This document shows positions 32,577 to 41,641 of a DNA stretch of 64,000 nucleotides, piece by piece. Both the position numbers and the translations under genes were made by a program. The notes under the pieces were generated by a model that ran no database searches, was not told the origin of the DNA, and saw only the letters and a list, made by a program, of their open reading frames with translations. Position 1 is the stretch's first letter; each line of letters begins with the position of its first letter. Source of the stretch: Priestia abyssalis (lineage in GTDB: Bacteria; Bacillota; Bacilli; Bacillales; Bacillaceae_H); NCBI RefSeq assembly GCF_002019595.1, contig NZ_KV917369.1:2318417-2382416 (forward strand), read 5' to 3'.

Positions 32577-34160
32577 ATGGAGGAATTAGATCTTCATCAT
32601 GTATTTGAGCTGGGATTCCTGTTGGTCATCTTGGCGGCAGGCGTCACAGCGGTCGCCAAAAAATTCAATCAACCCTATTCCATCGTGTTAGTGGTAGTAG
32701 GGGCTCTAATTGGATTACTTGATATTCCGCAGCTGCATGCGCTCAAACTCTTTATTACGGAAGGGGAGGTCTTTAATTTTGTTGTCATTACGCTATTTTT
32801 GCCCGCATTATTAGGAGAGGCGGCTCTGAAGCTCCCATTTGCCCATTTGCGGGAAAATAAAAAGCCGATTCTAGCTTTGGCGTTTGGCGGGACATTATTG
32901 TCATTTTTGATCATCGGTTTTTCGATCTATTATTTATTTGATTTTCCTTTAACAACGTCATTCGTCTTTGCAGCTTTAATGAGTGCAACCGACCCGATAA
33001 GCGTGCTTTCCATTTTCAAGAGCGTCGGGGTTCATAAACGGTTATCGGTTGTCATCGAAGGAGAGAGCTTGTTTAATGACGGCTTGGCAGTCGTCTTATT
33101 CAAGATTTCTGCTTTTTCGCTTCTCGCTTATATCGATGCGGGATGGGCGGGGTTTGGCTATGGATTATGGGAATTTGTGAAAGTCATCTTTCTTGGTATG
33201 ATCATTGGAGGAGCCCTAGGATACGGGTTTTCCAAATTGACCCGCTATTTTGACGATTATCCAATGGAAATTATCTTTAGTGTCATTTTATTCTACGGCT
33301 CTTTTTTGATGGCCGAAAGCGTTCATGCCTCAGGAGTAATTGCTGTCGTGGTAGCTGCATTGATTTTTGGAAATTACGGAGCGAGCATTGGGATGAGTCC
33401 CACTACGAAATTGAACATTCGTAATTTTTGGGACGTAGGAGCCCTTTTGGCGAACGCCCTTGTGTTTTTAATGGTGGGGCTTGAAATAACAAGGATTGAT
33501 GTGGGAGACAAGTGGGGATACGTAGCGGCCGCCATTCTTATTGTTCTTGTCGGTCGCAGCTTGGCCGTCTATACGAGTATGGCATTCATTAACAGCTTTC
33601 CATCCTCCTGGAAGCATGTTCTTAATTGGGGAGGGCTGAAAGGCTCGTTGTCTATTGCCCTTGTGTTAAGCTTACCGAGAGATTTTGAAGGAAGGGAAGA
33701 GGTGCTGCTTCTGACATTTAGCGTCGTCTTGTTTTCTCTTGTTTTTCAAAGTTTGAGTATTAAGCCGTTTATTTCATGGTTAGGTGTTGTGACGAAAAAT
33801 AATGGATTTGATGAATATGAACAACTGATTTCGCGTTTGTATCGTTATGAAGCGGCAGTAAGGGAAGTCCACCGAGCCAAAAATAAGCTGTTTGTAACAG
33901 CACCCGTTTCAAGTGAGCTGATCTCGCAATATAACACACAAATCGAAGACGTGAATAAGAAGTTAGAAGAGCTTTTTAAGAAAATGCCAGAATTAAAAGA
34001 AAAACAGCTGGAGACATTGCGTAAGCATGTATTATATGCTGAACATGAAGCGGTTAATCAACTAATGAGAGAAGATATGATCTCAACCGCAGTAGCCGAA
34101 AAAGAACATGAACAAGTAACCGACTTGATTGTGAAAATAGAAGAAAAACAACATGATTGA
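32577..34160 (+). CDS. NhaP-type Na+(K+)/H+ antiporter (CPA1)
   Basis: This 527-residue protein has about 12 membrane helices in residues 1-400. It carries the CPA1 signature ATDPISVLSIFKSVGV, the ion-binding ESLFNDGLAVVLFK (ND motif), and WGGLKGSLSIALVLSLP. The C-terminal 120 residues are cytoplasmic, charged and helical. GGGAGG precedes the ATG by eight bases. It would exchange Na+ or K+ for protons in pH and salt homeostasis; the cation cannot be told. Confidence 0.88.
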   Translation: MEELDLHHVFELGFLLVILAAGVTAVAKKFNQPYSIVLVVVGALIGLLDIPQLHALKLFITEGEVFNFVVITLFLPALLGEAALKLPFAHLRENKKPILALAFGGTLLSFLIIGFSIYYLFDFPLTTSFVFAALMSATDPISVLSIFKSVGVHKRLSVVIEGESLFNDGLAVVLFKISAFSLLAYIDAGWAGFGYGLWEFVKVIFLGMIIGGALGYGFSKLTRYFDDYPMEIIFSVILFYGSFLMAESVHASGVIAVVVAALIFGNYGASIGMSPTTKLNIRNFWDVGALLANALVFLMVGLEITRIDVGDKWGYVAAAILIVLVGRSLAVYTSMAFINSFPSSWKHVLNWGGLKGSLSIALVLSLPRDFEGREEVLLLTFSVVLFSLVFQSLSIKPFISWLGVVTKNNGFDEYEQLISRLYRYEAAVREVHRAKNKLFVTAPVSSELISQYNTQIEDVNKKLEELFKKMPELKEKQLETLRKHVLYAEHEAVNQLMREDMISTAVAEKEHEQVTDLIVKIEEKQHD

Positions 34161-34311
34161 TAAAAGATCTCTCTACCAGGTATTGTTTGTAATTTTATTA
34201 TGTAAACAATAAAACGAAAGTAAGATTTAATTAAGTTTGAAACGACATCGTTTTAGGAAAGGGGAGTGAATGCCGCCTTTCAAAAGAATGATGGGGTGGA
34301 GATGGGAAAAG

Positions 34312-34355
34312 AACTCAAAAACGAAAAAAGAAGTTTCGTTTTTCGTTTTTGAGTT
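34312..34355. terminator. 17-bp perfect inverted repeat built of AAAAACGAAAAA
   Basis: AACTCAAAAACGAAAAA (34312-34328) and TTTTTCGTTTTTGAGTT (34339-34355) enclose a ten-base loop. On the minus strand it follows the HTH gene by 25 bases and leads into CTTTTCCC, so it may terminate that gene. Its TTTTCGTTTTT core recurs across the neighbouring 650 bases. Confidence 0.5.
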
Positions 34356-34380
34356 CCTGTCTAAGGTACATTAAACGAAG

Positions 34381-34761
34381 TCAATCTAACCAATTCTCAC
34401 TGGTTTTCTTCAACTTAACAATAAGATCTGTGATGATTTCTTCTAATTCTTTAATTTTCGTTTTTAACACGTCGTTTTCCTTTTTAAGTATTTGGTTCTC
34501 TTTTTCTACTTTGCTGATTTCGATATACTCTTTTTCGTTTTTGGAAGCATTCATTTTTTCGTTTTTAATAAGAGAACTTTTTTCAGTTTTTGAGATGGTT
34601 CGTTCTATGGTGTTTGTTGGCGGTAGAGGTAATTCTTTTTTCCAGCTGTAGATCGTAGAGATGTGAACGCCTAGAAGAGAGGAGACGTCTTTTGGTTTAA
34701 GGCCTTGCATTAAGAGTTCTTGTGCTTTCTGTTTTTCTTCGTTTTTTATATTCAACTTCAT
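34381..34761 (-). CDS. Small HTH/coiled-coil protein, Lys/Glu-rich
   Basis: This protein has about 125 residues. The N-terminus is a transposase/resolvase-like helix-turn-helix (AQELLMQGLKPKDVSSLLGV then HISTIYSWKKEL, residues 13-45). The remainder is a Lys/Glu/Asn-rich linker with repeated KNEK and a long heptad coiled coil (VEKENQILKKENDVLKTKIK). The HTH resembles those of IS3-type OrfA or phage small-terminase proteins, but the coiled coil suggests a free DNA-binding dimer. The start is ambiguous: ATG 34761 touches the AAGGAGGG site, whereas a TTG two codons on has ideal spacing. Flanking DNA is full of the motif TTTTCGTTTTT. Confidence 0.6.
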   Translation of the reverse strand: MKLNIKNEEKQKAQELLMQGLKPKDVSSLLGVHISTIYSWKKELPLPPTNTIERTISKTEKSSLIKNEKMNASKNEKEYIEISKVEKENQILKKENDVLKTKIKELEEIITDLIVKLKKTSENWLD

Positions 34762-34952
34762 CCCTCCTTGAGTAAGTGGAATACTGTTTAATATATTCTA
34801 CTTGTAGTGTAGCCGATGATAGGTGTTAAAATCAACAAAAACGAAGAGGTAATAGTCTATGAAGAATCGTTTTTTATTGTAAATCGAAAACGATAACATT
34901 GAATCTGTTTTAGTATGATAAAATCGAAAAAGAATTAAAACGAGGTGATTAT

Positions 34953-35525
34953 ATGAAGCTATTATGGGATTTTGACGGCACGATGTTTGATACATATCCG
35001 ACCATAGTTCGGTCTTTTAAAGAATTGATGACACATCAGGAAGTAGCCGATGAAGATGTATTAAAGAAGATGAAAATTTCTTCTGAAGAAGCAATCCGGC
35101 ATTTTGGAATCGAAAAGAAATTATTTGATGAGAGGTTTCATGCTTTGGAAAAGACACTTCATCCGAAAGACAAGCCTCCGTTTCCATATTTGGAGGCCGT
35201 ATTGCAATGGGCAGAACTGAATGTGATTGTCACCCACAAATCAAAGGAATCGACAATGGAAATATTGGCATTTTATGGTATGGGAAAATACTTCGCAGAA
35301 ATCATCACGAAAGACGATGGCTATAAGCGTAAACCGGATACTGGGGCATATGCATATTTGCATGATAAATATGGAATTGATATGGTAATCGGGGATCGCG
35401 AATTGGATTTACAGCCGGCAAGGGAGTTGAGGATTGCCACCTGCGCGTTTCAAAATCCCGAGCTGCAGGCAGATTATCATCTTGCCTCTTATAAAGATTT
35501 TTTGAGCGTGATTGATAATCAATAA
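34953..35525 (+). CDS. HAD-superfamily hydrolase (phosphoglycolate-phosphatase-like)
   Basis: This 190-residue HAD hydrolase has motif I DFDGTMFDT, motif II VTHKS and, later, KPDTGAYAY and GDRELDLQPAR (motif IV). It is a HAD-IA type with a helical cap. AACGAGGTG lies upstream of the ATG. The substrate is unknown. It stands alone between unrelated genes. Confidence 0.8.
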   Translation: MKLLWDFDGTMFDTYPTIVRSFKELMTHQEVADEDVLKKMKISSEEAIRHFGIEKKLFDERFHALEKTLHPKDKPPFPYLEAVLQWAELNVIVTHKSKESTMEILAFYGMGKYFAEIITKDDGYKRKPDTGAYAYLHDKYGIDMVIGDRELDLQPARELRIATCAFQNPELQADYHLASYKDFLSVIDNQ

Positions 35526-35717
35526 ACCTACCAGGCCTTTTCCATTCATATGTATACCTGCCATTTATTTAAAAAATACTAGAAAAAAGAATTGGCGGCA
35601 GGATGAATCATAAATATCTATTACACCTAAACTCCTTTGCTGTTTTTGATGTATATGTTTGTAAAAAAACGTCCGCATCAAGAAGAGGTAAACAGCGGCT
35701 GAAGGGAGTGGCAATTG

Positions 35718-36077
35718 TTAATAGTCTCTCATATTTTCAGATTTGTTAAAAGGAATAAACTGGATGACAATCACAGCTGGAAGTAAGTAGCCGATAATCG
35801 CTTCGATCATGGCAAAGGCTCGTGCGAGACCGAATGGCGTGACATCCCCGTATCCCACAGAAAGCAGCGTAATGGTGCTGAAATATAAGGAGCGCGTCAA
35901 ATAGTCAAGCGGCTGTTCTTGATGGGCATTTGAAGCATAATGATCTTTTAAATAACCCAAATCGGTCACGTCCAATAAAATGTAGATCACAGCGAAAGTA
36001 AGAAGAACATTCATATATAGAATAATAAATACCATCATTTTATAGAGTGATTTTCGCTTATGCACATATTCCATCAT
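35718..36077 (-). CDS. Two-span potassium channel subunit
   Basis: This 119-residue protein has two membrane helices (about residues 13-36 and 85-107) that flank a pore loop with the selectivity filter SVGYGDVTP. This is the minimal KcsA-like ion channel (Ion_trans_2). There is no RCK domain, so gating must come from elsewhere. Two adjacent Met codons are possible starts. It is convergent with the HAD gene. Confidence 0.88.
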   Translation of the reverse strand: MMEYVHKRKSLYKMMVFIILYMNVLLTFAVIYILLDVTDLGYLKDHYASNAHQEQPLDYLTRSLYFSTITLLSVGYGDVTPFGLARAFAMIEAIIGYLLPAVIVIQFIPFNKSENMRDY

Positions 36078-36357
36078 AAAGAAAACCTGCCTTCTGTAAA
36101 GCTTGTTTTAATTTCAGTATATGGGGAGAGGCGGCGGAATAATACGAATAAAAGGATAACTCAAACGGATAAAAGTAATTTTTGAGATCAATAGGATGCC
36201 CTTTTTCCATTTGCAAGACCGTCTGTTTCATGAGAAAAACAAAAGTTCAAAGACTGTTCATTGATACATGGCATCTGCTTCATTATAATAAGGCGTTGTA
36301 CAAGCAAAATGTATGAACTAAAAACAACGATTGGACGCTTCCGCAAGGAGAGAAAAT

Positions 36358-37446
36358 ATGCTGACGCAAAACGAACTTATTCAACAAGCAGAACAATTTA
36401 TCAGTCTTTCCTATAAAGAACTCGGAAAAACCGAAGAAAACATGAATAGACGTCTGGAGGAAATTAAACAAGAAATTGAAAAAACAGGAACATACCAACA
36501 TACATATGAGGAGCTGGAATACGGTGCGAAGCTTGCTTGGCGCAACAGTAACCGTTGCATTGGCCGCTTATTTTGGAATTCGCTTACAGTGTTTGATGAG
36601 CGGCATTTGACAAGTGAGGAAGAAATATTCGAGGCTCTTTGCCGTCATATTCAATATGCGACAAATGAAGGGAAAATTCGCCCGGCCATTACGATTTTCA
36701 AGCAAAAAAGTCCAGATGAAGCACAAGTCCGCATTTGGAACCATCAGCTTATTCGTTACGCAGGGTATGAAACCGAATGGGGGATACTCGGCGACCCTCA
36801 TTCAGCTGCGTTTACAAAGGCTTGCCAAAAGCTCGGCTGGAAAGGAGAAGGCACTCATTTTGATGTACTCCCACTCGTGATTCAGATAGGAGAGAACATG
36901 CCAAAATGGTTTGAGATTCCAAAGGATATTGTGTTGGAAGTCCCGATCAGACATCCTGAATACCCGTCATTTGAAGACCTTCATGTCCGGTGGTATGCGG
37001 TTCCGCTCATTTCTGATATGAGGCTTGAAATTGGGGGGATCGATTATGTTGCGGCACCTTTCAACGGCTGGTATATGGAGACGGAAATCGGGGCGAGAAA
37101 CCTCGCAGACACGAATCGATATAATCTGCTTCCGAAAGTCGCCTCCATTATGAAGTTGAACACGGATACGAATGCAACCCTTTGGAAAGACAAAGCACTG
37201 GTCGAACTCAATATCGCTGTTCTCCATTCATTCAAAGAAGCAGGCGTGAGCATTGTCGATCATCATACGGCTGCCCAGCAATTAAGATTGTTTGAAGAAA
37301 AAGAAACGACGTGCGGCCGTCGGGTGACGGGAGACTGGACATGGCTTATCCCGCCTGTTTCGCCGGCGACAACTCATATTTTTCATAAAGCATATGAGAA
37401 TGAAATCGTATCGCCGAATTACTTTTATCAAGAAAAAATGTATTAA
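36358..37446 (+). CDS. nos: Nitric oxide synthase oxygenase
   Basis: Bacterial NOS oxidises L-arginine to citrulline and NO, using heme and a tetrahydrofolate/biopterin cofactor, with electrons from cellular flavodoxin-type reductases. The heme thiolate is in [10 protein letters not shown] (Cys67). The region [16 protein letters not shown] contains the Arg-binding Glu, and the C-terminus has [16 protein letters not shown] for pterin binding. The length (362 residues) equals that of Bacillus NOS, with no reductase domain. ATG 36358 follows AAGGAGAG. It is monocistronic, with its own terminator. Confidence 0.95.
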   Translation: MLTQNELIQQAEQFISLSYKELGKTEENMNRRLEEIKQEIEKTGTYQHTYEELEYGAKLAWRNSNRCIGRLFWNSLTVFDERHLTSEEEIFEALCRHIQYATNEGKIRPAITIFKQKSPDEAQVRIWNHQLIRYAGYETEWGILGDPHSAAFTKACQKLGWKGEGTHFDVLPLVIQIGENMPKWFEIPKDIVLEVPIRHPEYPSFEDLHVRWYAVPLISDMRLEIGGIDYVAAPFNGWYMETEIGARNLADTNRYNLLPKVASIMKLNTDTNATLWKDKALVELNIAVLHSFKEAGVSIVDHHTAAQQLRLFEEKETTCGRRVTGDWTWLIPPVSPATTHIFHKAYENEIVSPNYFYQEKMY

Positions 37447-37452
37447 AAAAGT

Positions 37453-37507
37453 AAAAGACCCGTCATGAAAATCCAGTGGATCAGGATTCAGTGACGGGTC
37501 TTTTCTT
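37453..37507. terminator. Terminator of nos
   Basis: AAAAGACCCGTCA and TGACGGGTCTTTT arms enclose a second hairpin (AATCC/GGATT). The arms and inner stem closely resemble the hairpin at 9224. Confidence 0.85.
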
Positions 37508-37551
37508 TGAAAATGATTTGGTATTCTATTTGATTTTTAGGTGCGGGACAA

Positions 37552-37872
37552 TCATTTATGAAGTTCATCAATCGCAGATTCAATTTTATGTAAGACATTC
37601 AGTTTAACGGCGGCATTGGCCGCACCGAATAATACAGAGGCAAAACTGACTTGTTTATATTTAACGAAGTTTAAAATTCTTAACGTGCTTGTATAGTTTT
37701 CGATGATATCCTCACTTAAAGCATGAGAAGGATATTCTGTCAATTCAATCGCTTTGTCAATGACTTCTTTTGGCAATCCTTTTAATAATTCCTTACCTTC
37801 TTTCATGCTCCACATAAACTTGCCTTGTGAATTTACTGCTTGCCTTGCATCCATGGTACCTTGATTTAACAT
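37552..37872 (-). CDS. Hypothetical 106-residue protein
   Basis: The start ATG follows AAAGGAG by about ten bases. The product begins MLNQGTMDARQAVNSQGKFM and contains WSMKEGKELLKGLPKEVIDK and a moderately hydrophobic VSFASVLFGAANAAVKL. It is mostly helical. I do not recognise a family or function. A terminator lies beyond the stop, shared with nos. Confidence 0.55.
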   Translation of the reverse strand: MLNQGTMDARQAVNSQGKFMWSMKEGKELLKGLPKEVIDKAIELTEYPSHALSEDIIENYTSTLRILNFVKYKQVSFASVLFGAANAAVKLNVLHKIESAIDELHK

Positions 37873-38059
37873 CGTTTCCCAACTCCTTTATCATTTTTTC
37901 GTATTGGTTAGTAGTTATATACCACGAGTTTTTATCCGTTAAACTTTTTTTGCAAAAAAGTTTTAAAAATGAAATTATTTCAGTATCCGAAATAGTTATC
38001 TTTGGTGTAAGATGGAATAGAATTTACTATTTGGAATGCAATGGAAAGAAGGGGTTTTT

Positions 38060-39277
38060 ATGCAAGCTGCTGTGAAGACAAACAGCATTCCGGCCCAAAC
38101 GATGTATCGGATTTTGTTCGCCATTAGCCTTGGGCATTTTTTGAACGATTCGATGCAAGCGGTCGTGATCGCCATGTTTCCGACTTTGGCGAAAGCGATG
38201 AATCTAACGTATACACAAATCGGCTGGATTGCGTTTGCACTGAACATGACGTCTTCTGTCATGCAGCCGATGTTCGGGTATTATGCGGATAAAAAACCAT
38301 CTCCGTTTTTACTGCCATTCGGAATGTTTTTAAGCATGATTGGAATGATCGGTCTGGCTTTTTCGCCTAATTTTTATTTCATTTTACTTTCGGTTTTATT
38401 TATCGGGTTCGGTTCGGCCGTTTTTCATCCGGAGGGTGCCCGTGTAGCGTACATGGCGGCAGGAGCGAAAAGAGGATTGGCCCAGTCCATCTATCAAGTG
38501 GGAGGGAACACTGGAAATGCCATGGCTCCGCTTTTTGCGGCGTTTATTTTTGTTCCGCTCGGACAATTCGGTGCCATCTGGTTTACGGCCATTGCAGGAT
38601 TGGCCATTGTGGTGCTGCTGTCCGTGTCAATCTGGTACAAACAACAGCTTGAGCTTGGGCGCCAATCAAAGAAAGTGAAGAAGACAGCGGGAACGGAAAG
38701 CCCGTTAAACAAGTCTATTAAACTCGCAATTGTGATTCTTGTGTTTCTTACGTTTGCCCGTTCCTGGTATAGCGCAGGGATATCCAACTACTATCAGTTT
38801 TATTTAATTGACCATTACGGCCTCACGATTAAGCATGCGCAATTTTATATCTTCATTTTCATGATCGCGGGTGTATTGGGAACATTTTTCGGAGGGCCGC
38901 TGGCAGATCGTTTCGGCAAGCGAAATATCATTTTTCTCTCGATGCTTGGCTCCGCTCCGTTAACCATACTGCTGCCATATGTTCATCTTGCTTTCGTCAT
39001 TCCACTCTTTTTTATCATTGGCTTTATCATGTCAACAAGCTTTAGTGTCACAGTGGTATACGCCCAGGAACTGATGCCTGGAAAAGTAGGGATGGTATCC
39101 GGATTAATCGTCGGATTCGCCTTTGGAATGGGAGCCGTAGGGGCAGTGGCGCTCGGGAAGCTGGCGGATATATACAGTTTGCGTCTGATCATGATCGTAT
39201 GCAGCATGCTGCCGGTCCTTGGTGTTTTGACATGGCTTTTACCAAGCGACCAGAAGGTAAGGGAGCTGACACGGTAA
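38060..39277 (+). CDS. MFS transporter, fosmidomycin-resistance (Fsr) type
   Basis: This 405-residue protein has 12 membrane helices. Family markers are ISLGHFLNDSMQAVVIAMFP at the N-terminus, GYYADKKPSPF (MFS loop 2-3), FHPEGARVAYMAAG and GGPLADRFGKRN. Fsr exporters confer fosmidomycin resistance in E. coli; the natural substrate is unclear. ATG 38060 is preferred over 38036 because AAGGGG lies six bases ahead. Confidence 0.88.
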   Translation: MQAAVKTNSIPAQTMYRILFAISLGHFLNDSMQAVVIAMFPTLAKAMNLTYTQIGWIAFALNMTSSVMQPMFGYYADKKPSPFLLPFGMFLSMIGMIGLAFSPNFYFILLSVLFIGFGSAVFHPEGARVAYMAAGAKRGLAQSIYQVGGNTGNAMAPLFAAFIFVPLGQFGAIWFTAIAGLAIVVLLSVSIWYKQQLELGRQSKKVKKTAGTESPLNKSIKLAIVILVFLTFARSWYSAGISNYYQFYLIDHYGLTIKHAQFYIFIFMIAGVLGTFFGGPLADRFGKRNIIFLSMLGSAPLTILLPYVHLAFVIPLFFIIGFIMSTSFSVTVVYAQELMPGKVGMVSGLIVGFAFGMGAVGAVALGKLADIYSLRLIMIVCSMLPVLGVLTWLLPSDQKVRELTR

Positions 39278-39331
39278 TATCGCTTGGTCGATTAAACTAA
39301 ATTTTTGATGGTGAATAGCCTTCTATTTATG

Positions 39332-39361
39332 AAAAGAGCTGTCGGAAACGGCAGCTTTTTG
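39332..39361 (+). terminator. Terminator of the MFS gene
   Basis: AAAAGAGCTGTC and GGCAGCTTTTT arms enclose a short GGAAAC loop. Confidence 0.75.
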
Positions 39362-39479
39362 TAGTTTATCACGCAAAAAGAAGTGGTATGAGACACGATA
39401 GCAGCCTGTTCATGGAAGGAACCCCCATGAAAATGGCGAATGGGTAGTTAACGCAAACTGACATAAACGAGGTGTAATA

Positions 39480-40217
39480 ATGAAAAAACGATTAGAAGAA
39501 GTAGACTTGACGCAAGCCATCGAATTAGAAAAAGACTATAAAAAACAGCTGAAACAGCAGCAGCTGCAATTGCTTCGTTTTCAGCAATTGCTCTATCAAC
39601 ATCATATCCCGGCCTTATTTGTACTGGAAGGATGGGATGCAGCTGGTAAAGGGGGAGCCATTAAGCGGATTTCACAACGTCTGGATCCCCGCGGCTTTCA
39701 AGTTCATCCAATCTCAGCTCCTTCACAAGAGGAGCAAAAACATCACTATCTTTATCGGTTTTGGAAGAAGCTTCCCGCATACGGACAGCTGGCTTTATTT
39801 GATCGATCCTGGTACGGGAGGGTGCTTGTAGAGCGGGTCGAAGGTTTTGCTTCAGAAGCGGAATGGAAACGTGCCTTTGAAGAAATCAACCAGTTTGAAA
39901 AAATGCTTCACGATGACGGTTATATTGTCGGAAAGCTTTGGTTCCATATCAGCAAAGACGAACAACTGACACGATTTAAAGCGAGAGAAGAAAACCCGTT
40001 CAAACGATGGAAAATCACGGATGAAGATTGGCGTAACCGTGAAAAGTGGGAGATGTATGAACAGGCGGCGAATGACATGTTTGAACAAACGGATACTTCT
40101 TATGCACCGTGGACAATTATTGAAGGAAATGACAAGCCGTTTGCCCGGGTCAAAACATTAAAAGTTATAAACGAATGGCTGGAACACCATTTGAAAGAAA
40201 AAGGATTTTTGGAATAA
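39480..40217 (+). CDS. Polyphosphate kinase 2 family enzyme
   Basis: PPK2 enzymes transfer phosphate between polyphosphate and nucleotides (AMP, ADP or GDP). The Walker A is GWDAAGKGG (residues 51-59), the Walker B is LALFDRSWYGRVL (about 105-117), and the lid segment is NPFKRWKITDEDW. It is a single-domain 245-residue protein like class I/III enzymes; the acceptor nucleotide cannot be told from sequence by eye. GAGGTG precedes the ATG. Confidence 0.88.
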   Translation: MKKRLEEVDLTQAIELEKDYKKQLKQQQLQLLRFQQLLYQHHIPALFVLEGWDAAGKGGAIKRISQRLDPRGFQVHPISAPSQEEQKHHYLYRFWKKLPAYGQLALFDRSWYGRVLVERVEGFASEAEWKRAFEEINQFEKMLHDDGYIVGKLWFHISKDEQLTRFKAREENPFKRWKITDEDWRNREKWEMYEQAANDMFEQTDTSYAPWTIIEGNDKPFARVKTLKVINEWLEHHLKEKGFLE

Positions 40218-40252
40218 CCCGGGAGGTAGAAAACAAGGTGAAATGTGTGCGA

Positions 40253-40287
40253 AAGGTCTCTCTTCCACTGGAAGCAGGAGACCTCTC
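40253..40287. terminator. Hairpin between convergent genes
   Basis: AGGTCTC and GAGACCT enclose an inner CTTCC/GGAAG pairing. The U-tract is weak. Confidence 0.5.
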
Positions 40288-40292
40288 GATAT

Positions 40293-41093
40293 TTACCACC
40301 ATATTTGTGGTGATTCGGTTTCTTGCAGCGGGATAAACGGCTCGTCTTTTTCCCAATCCAATTTCTCTAAAAATTGGAAAACATCTTCTTCTACACGGTT
40401 TCGTTCTTGATCAAGGGTGATGACATGACCGGATTGTTCGTACCAATTCAGTTCTTTTTTCTCGGATTGGATATGCTCATAAATCATGTCGGGGCTTTTC
40501 ATATCAATGATGTCATCGTGCCTTCCCTGAATAATGTATGCAGGAGCTTTTACATTATGGAGCTGGCCGGCTACTTTACCCACTAGCTCTGTCAACCCAT
40601 GAACGGCGTTCGTTTCTTTCAATTGAAGACCCTCTACTTCACAGGTAATCTCCGGTTCTGTTTTTCCTTCTAACTTTTTATATTCTGCCGTATAGTGCCT
40701 CACCATCTTCTCCAGCGTATCTTTTTCTTTAAAGCCCATCGGTGCACACATGGGAACAACCCCGACGACAGGAACTTCCATGGCGAGTTTCAATGAAAAA
40801 ACGCCCCCGAGGGAAATCCCTGCTGCAGCAATCTTTTCATATCCTTTCGCCTTTAACAGCTGATATCCTTCTTGTACACTGCTCCACCAATCACTGGGGC
40901 CTGTTTTAATAAACTCTTCAGGGGAAACATTTCCATGCCCTTTATATAAGGGTGCATGGGAGGAATAGCCTTTTTCCTCCAAAAAGCGGCCCAGCATTCG
41001 AACATCCGCCGTATTGCCGGTGAAGCCGTGGAGGAGAAGAACGGCTCGCTCTCCTTTTTCAAATGTAAATGGTTCTGGTGCCTTCAATTCCAT
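40293..41093 (-). CDS. Carboxylesterase, Est30/YvaK type
   Basis: This 266-residue alpha/beta hydrolase is close in pattern to Est30 of Geobacillus stearothermophilus. It has the oxyanion-hole LLLHGFTGN, nucleophile AAGISLGGV, catalytic Asp in QGRHDDIID and His in QSGHVITLD. I trimmed the start to ATG 41093, which has AAAGGAG nine bases upstream and gives the family N-terminus MELKAPEPFTFEKG; the longer reading has no ribosome binding site. The C-terminal tail of about 20 residues (PFIPLQETESPQIWW) is an extension beyond Est30. Confidence 0.88.
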   Translation of the reverse strand: MELKAPEPFTFEKGERAVLLLHGFTGNTADVRMLGRFLEEKGYSSHAPLYKGHGNVSPEEFIKTGPSDWWSSVQEGYQLLKAKGYEKIAAAGISLGGVFSLKLAMEVPVVGVVPMCAPMGFKEKDTLEKMVRHYTAEYKKLEGKTEPEITCEVEGLQLKETNAVHGLTELVGKVAGQLHNVKAPAYIIQGRHDDIIDMKSPDMIYEHIQSEKKELNWYEQSGHVITLDQERNRVEEDVFQFLEKLDWEKDEPFIPLQETESPQIWW

Positions 41094-41440
41094 TTTTTGC
41101 AACTCCTTTACTGTATTAAGGTTGTGCGTTTTATGAACAAGATAGAGTCGATGTTTTTCTTCTTTAGTATCCCTTAAAAGTGCAATTTTACTGCCCGTTA
41201 AAGGGGAAGAAAATCGCCTCATTTTCAAATCTATGGTTTGCTTTTAGGGGTATAAAATGATATAGTGAATTTAAACCATTTTACTTTTAATATGATAGAG
41301 ATTTAAATAAGCTGTAACTTCAAGGGAGAAGGCAATGTTAAATCTCCTGAGAGGTTGCAGTTTTTTTAATCTGTTTATTAGTTGTAAAGTGGTGAAAAAT
41401 AGATATGTGCAAAAAAGGTACATTTTAGGAGGATTTTTTC
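41094..41440. other. Divergent gap with cold-shock leader
   Basis: The right half is the long 5' leader of the cold-shock gene. A probable -10 is TATGAT near 41291, giving a leader of about 140 bases. The leader contains the hairpin with U-tract described separately. Confidence 0.5.
41312..41368 (+). promoter_or_regulatory. Terminator-like hairpin in the cold-shock leader
   Basis: CTGTAAC (41312-41318) pairs with GTTGCAG (41354-41360, one G-U pair), and inside them GGGAG pairs with CTCC. TTTTTTT follows (41361-41367). It lies 75 bases before the csp start and could attenuate transcription or act as a temperature-sensitive structure. Confidence 0.5.
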
Positions 41441-41641
41441 ATGCAAAACGGTAAAGTAAAATGGTTTAACGCTGAAAAAGGTTTTGGATTTATCGAAGTT
41501 GAAGGCGGAGACGATGTATTCGTACATTTTTCTGCTATTCAAGGTGAAGGCTTCAAATCTTTAGAAGAAGGTCAAGAAGTTTCTTTCGAAATCGTAGAAG
41601 GCAACCGTGGACCTCAAGCTGCTAACGTTGTAAAAAAATAA
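41441..41641 (+). CDS. Cold-shock protein (CspA/CspB family)
   Basis: This is a 66-residue OB-fold RNA chaperone. RNP1 (KGFGFIEV) and RNP2 (VFVHFSAI) are intact, and the start [14 protein letters not shown] is canonical. Its codon usage is strongly biased, as for a highly expressed gene. AGGAGG lies nine bases before the ATG. Long leader upstream; perfect terminator downstream. I cannot tell which paralogue (CspB/C/D) it is. Confidence 0.95.
   Translation: MQNGKVKWFNAEKGFGFIEVEGGDDVFVHFSAIQGEGFKSLEEGQEVSFEIVEGNRGPQAANVVKK

Noticed and set aside
34349-34651. Plus-strand Ser/Phe-rich ORF opposite the HTH gene
   Set aside because: It is the antisense of a Lys/Glu-rich coding sequence and has no ribosome binding site.
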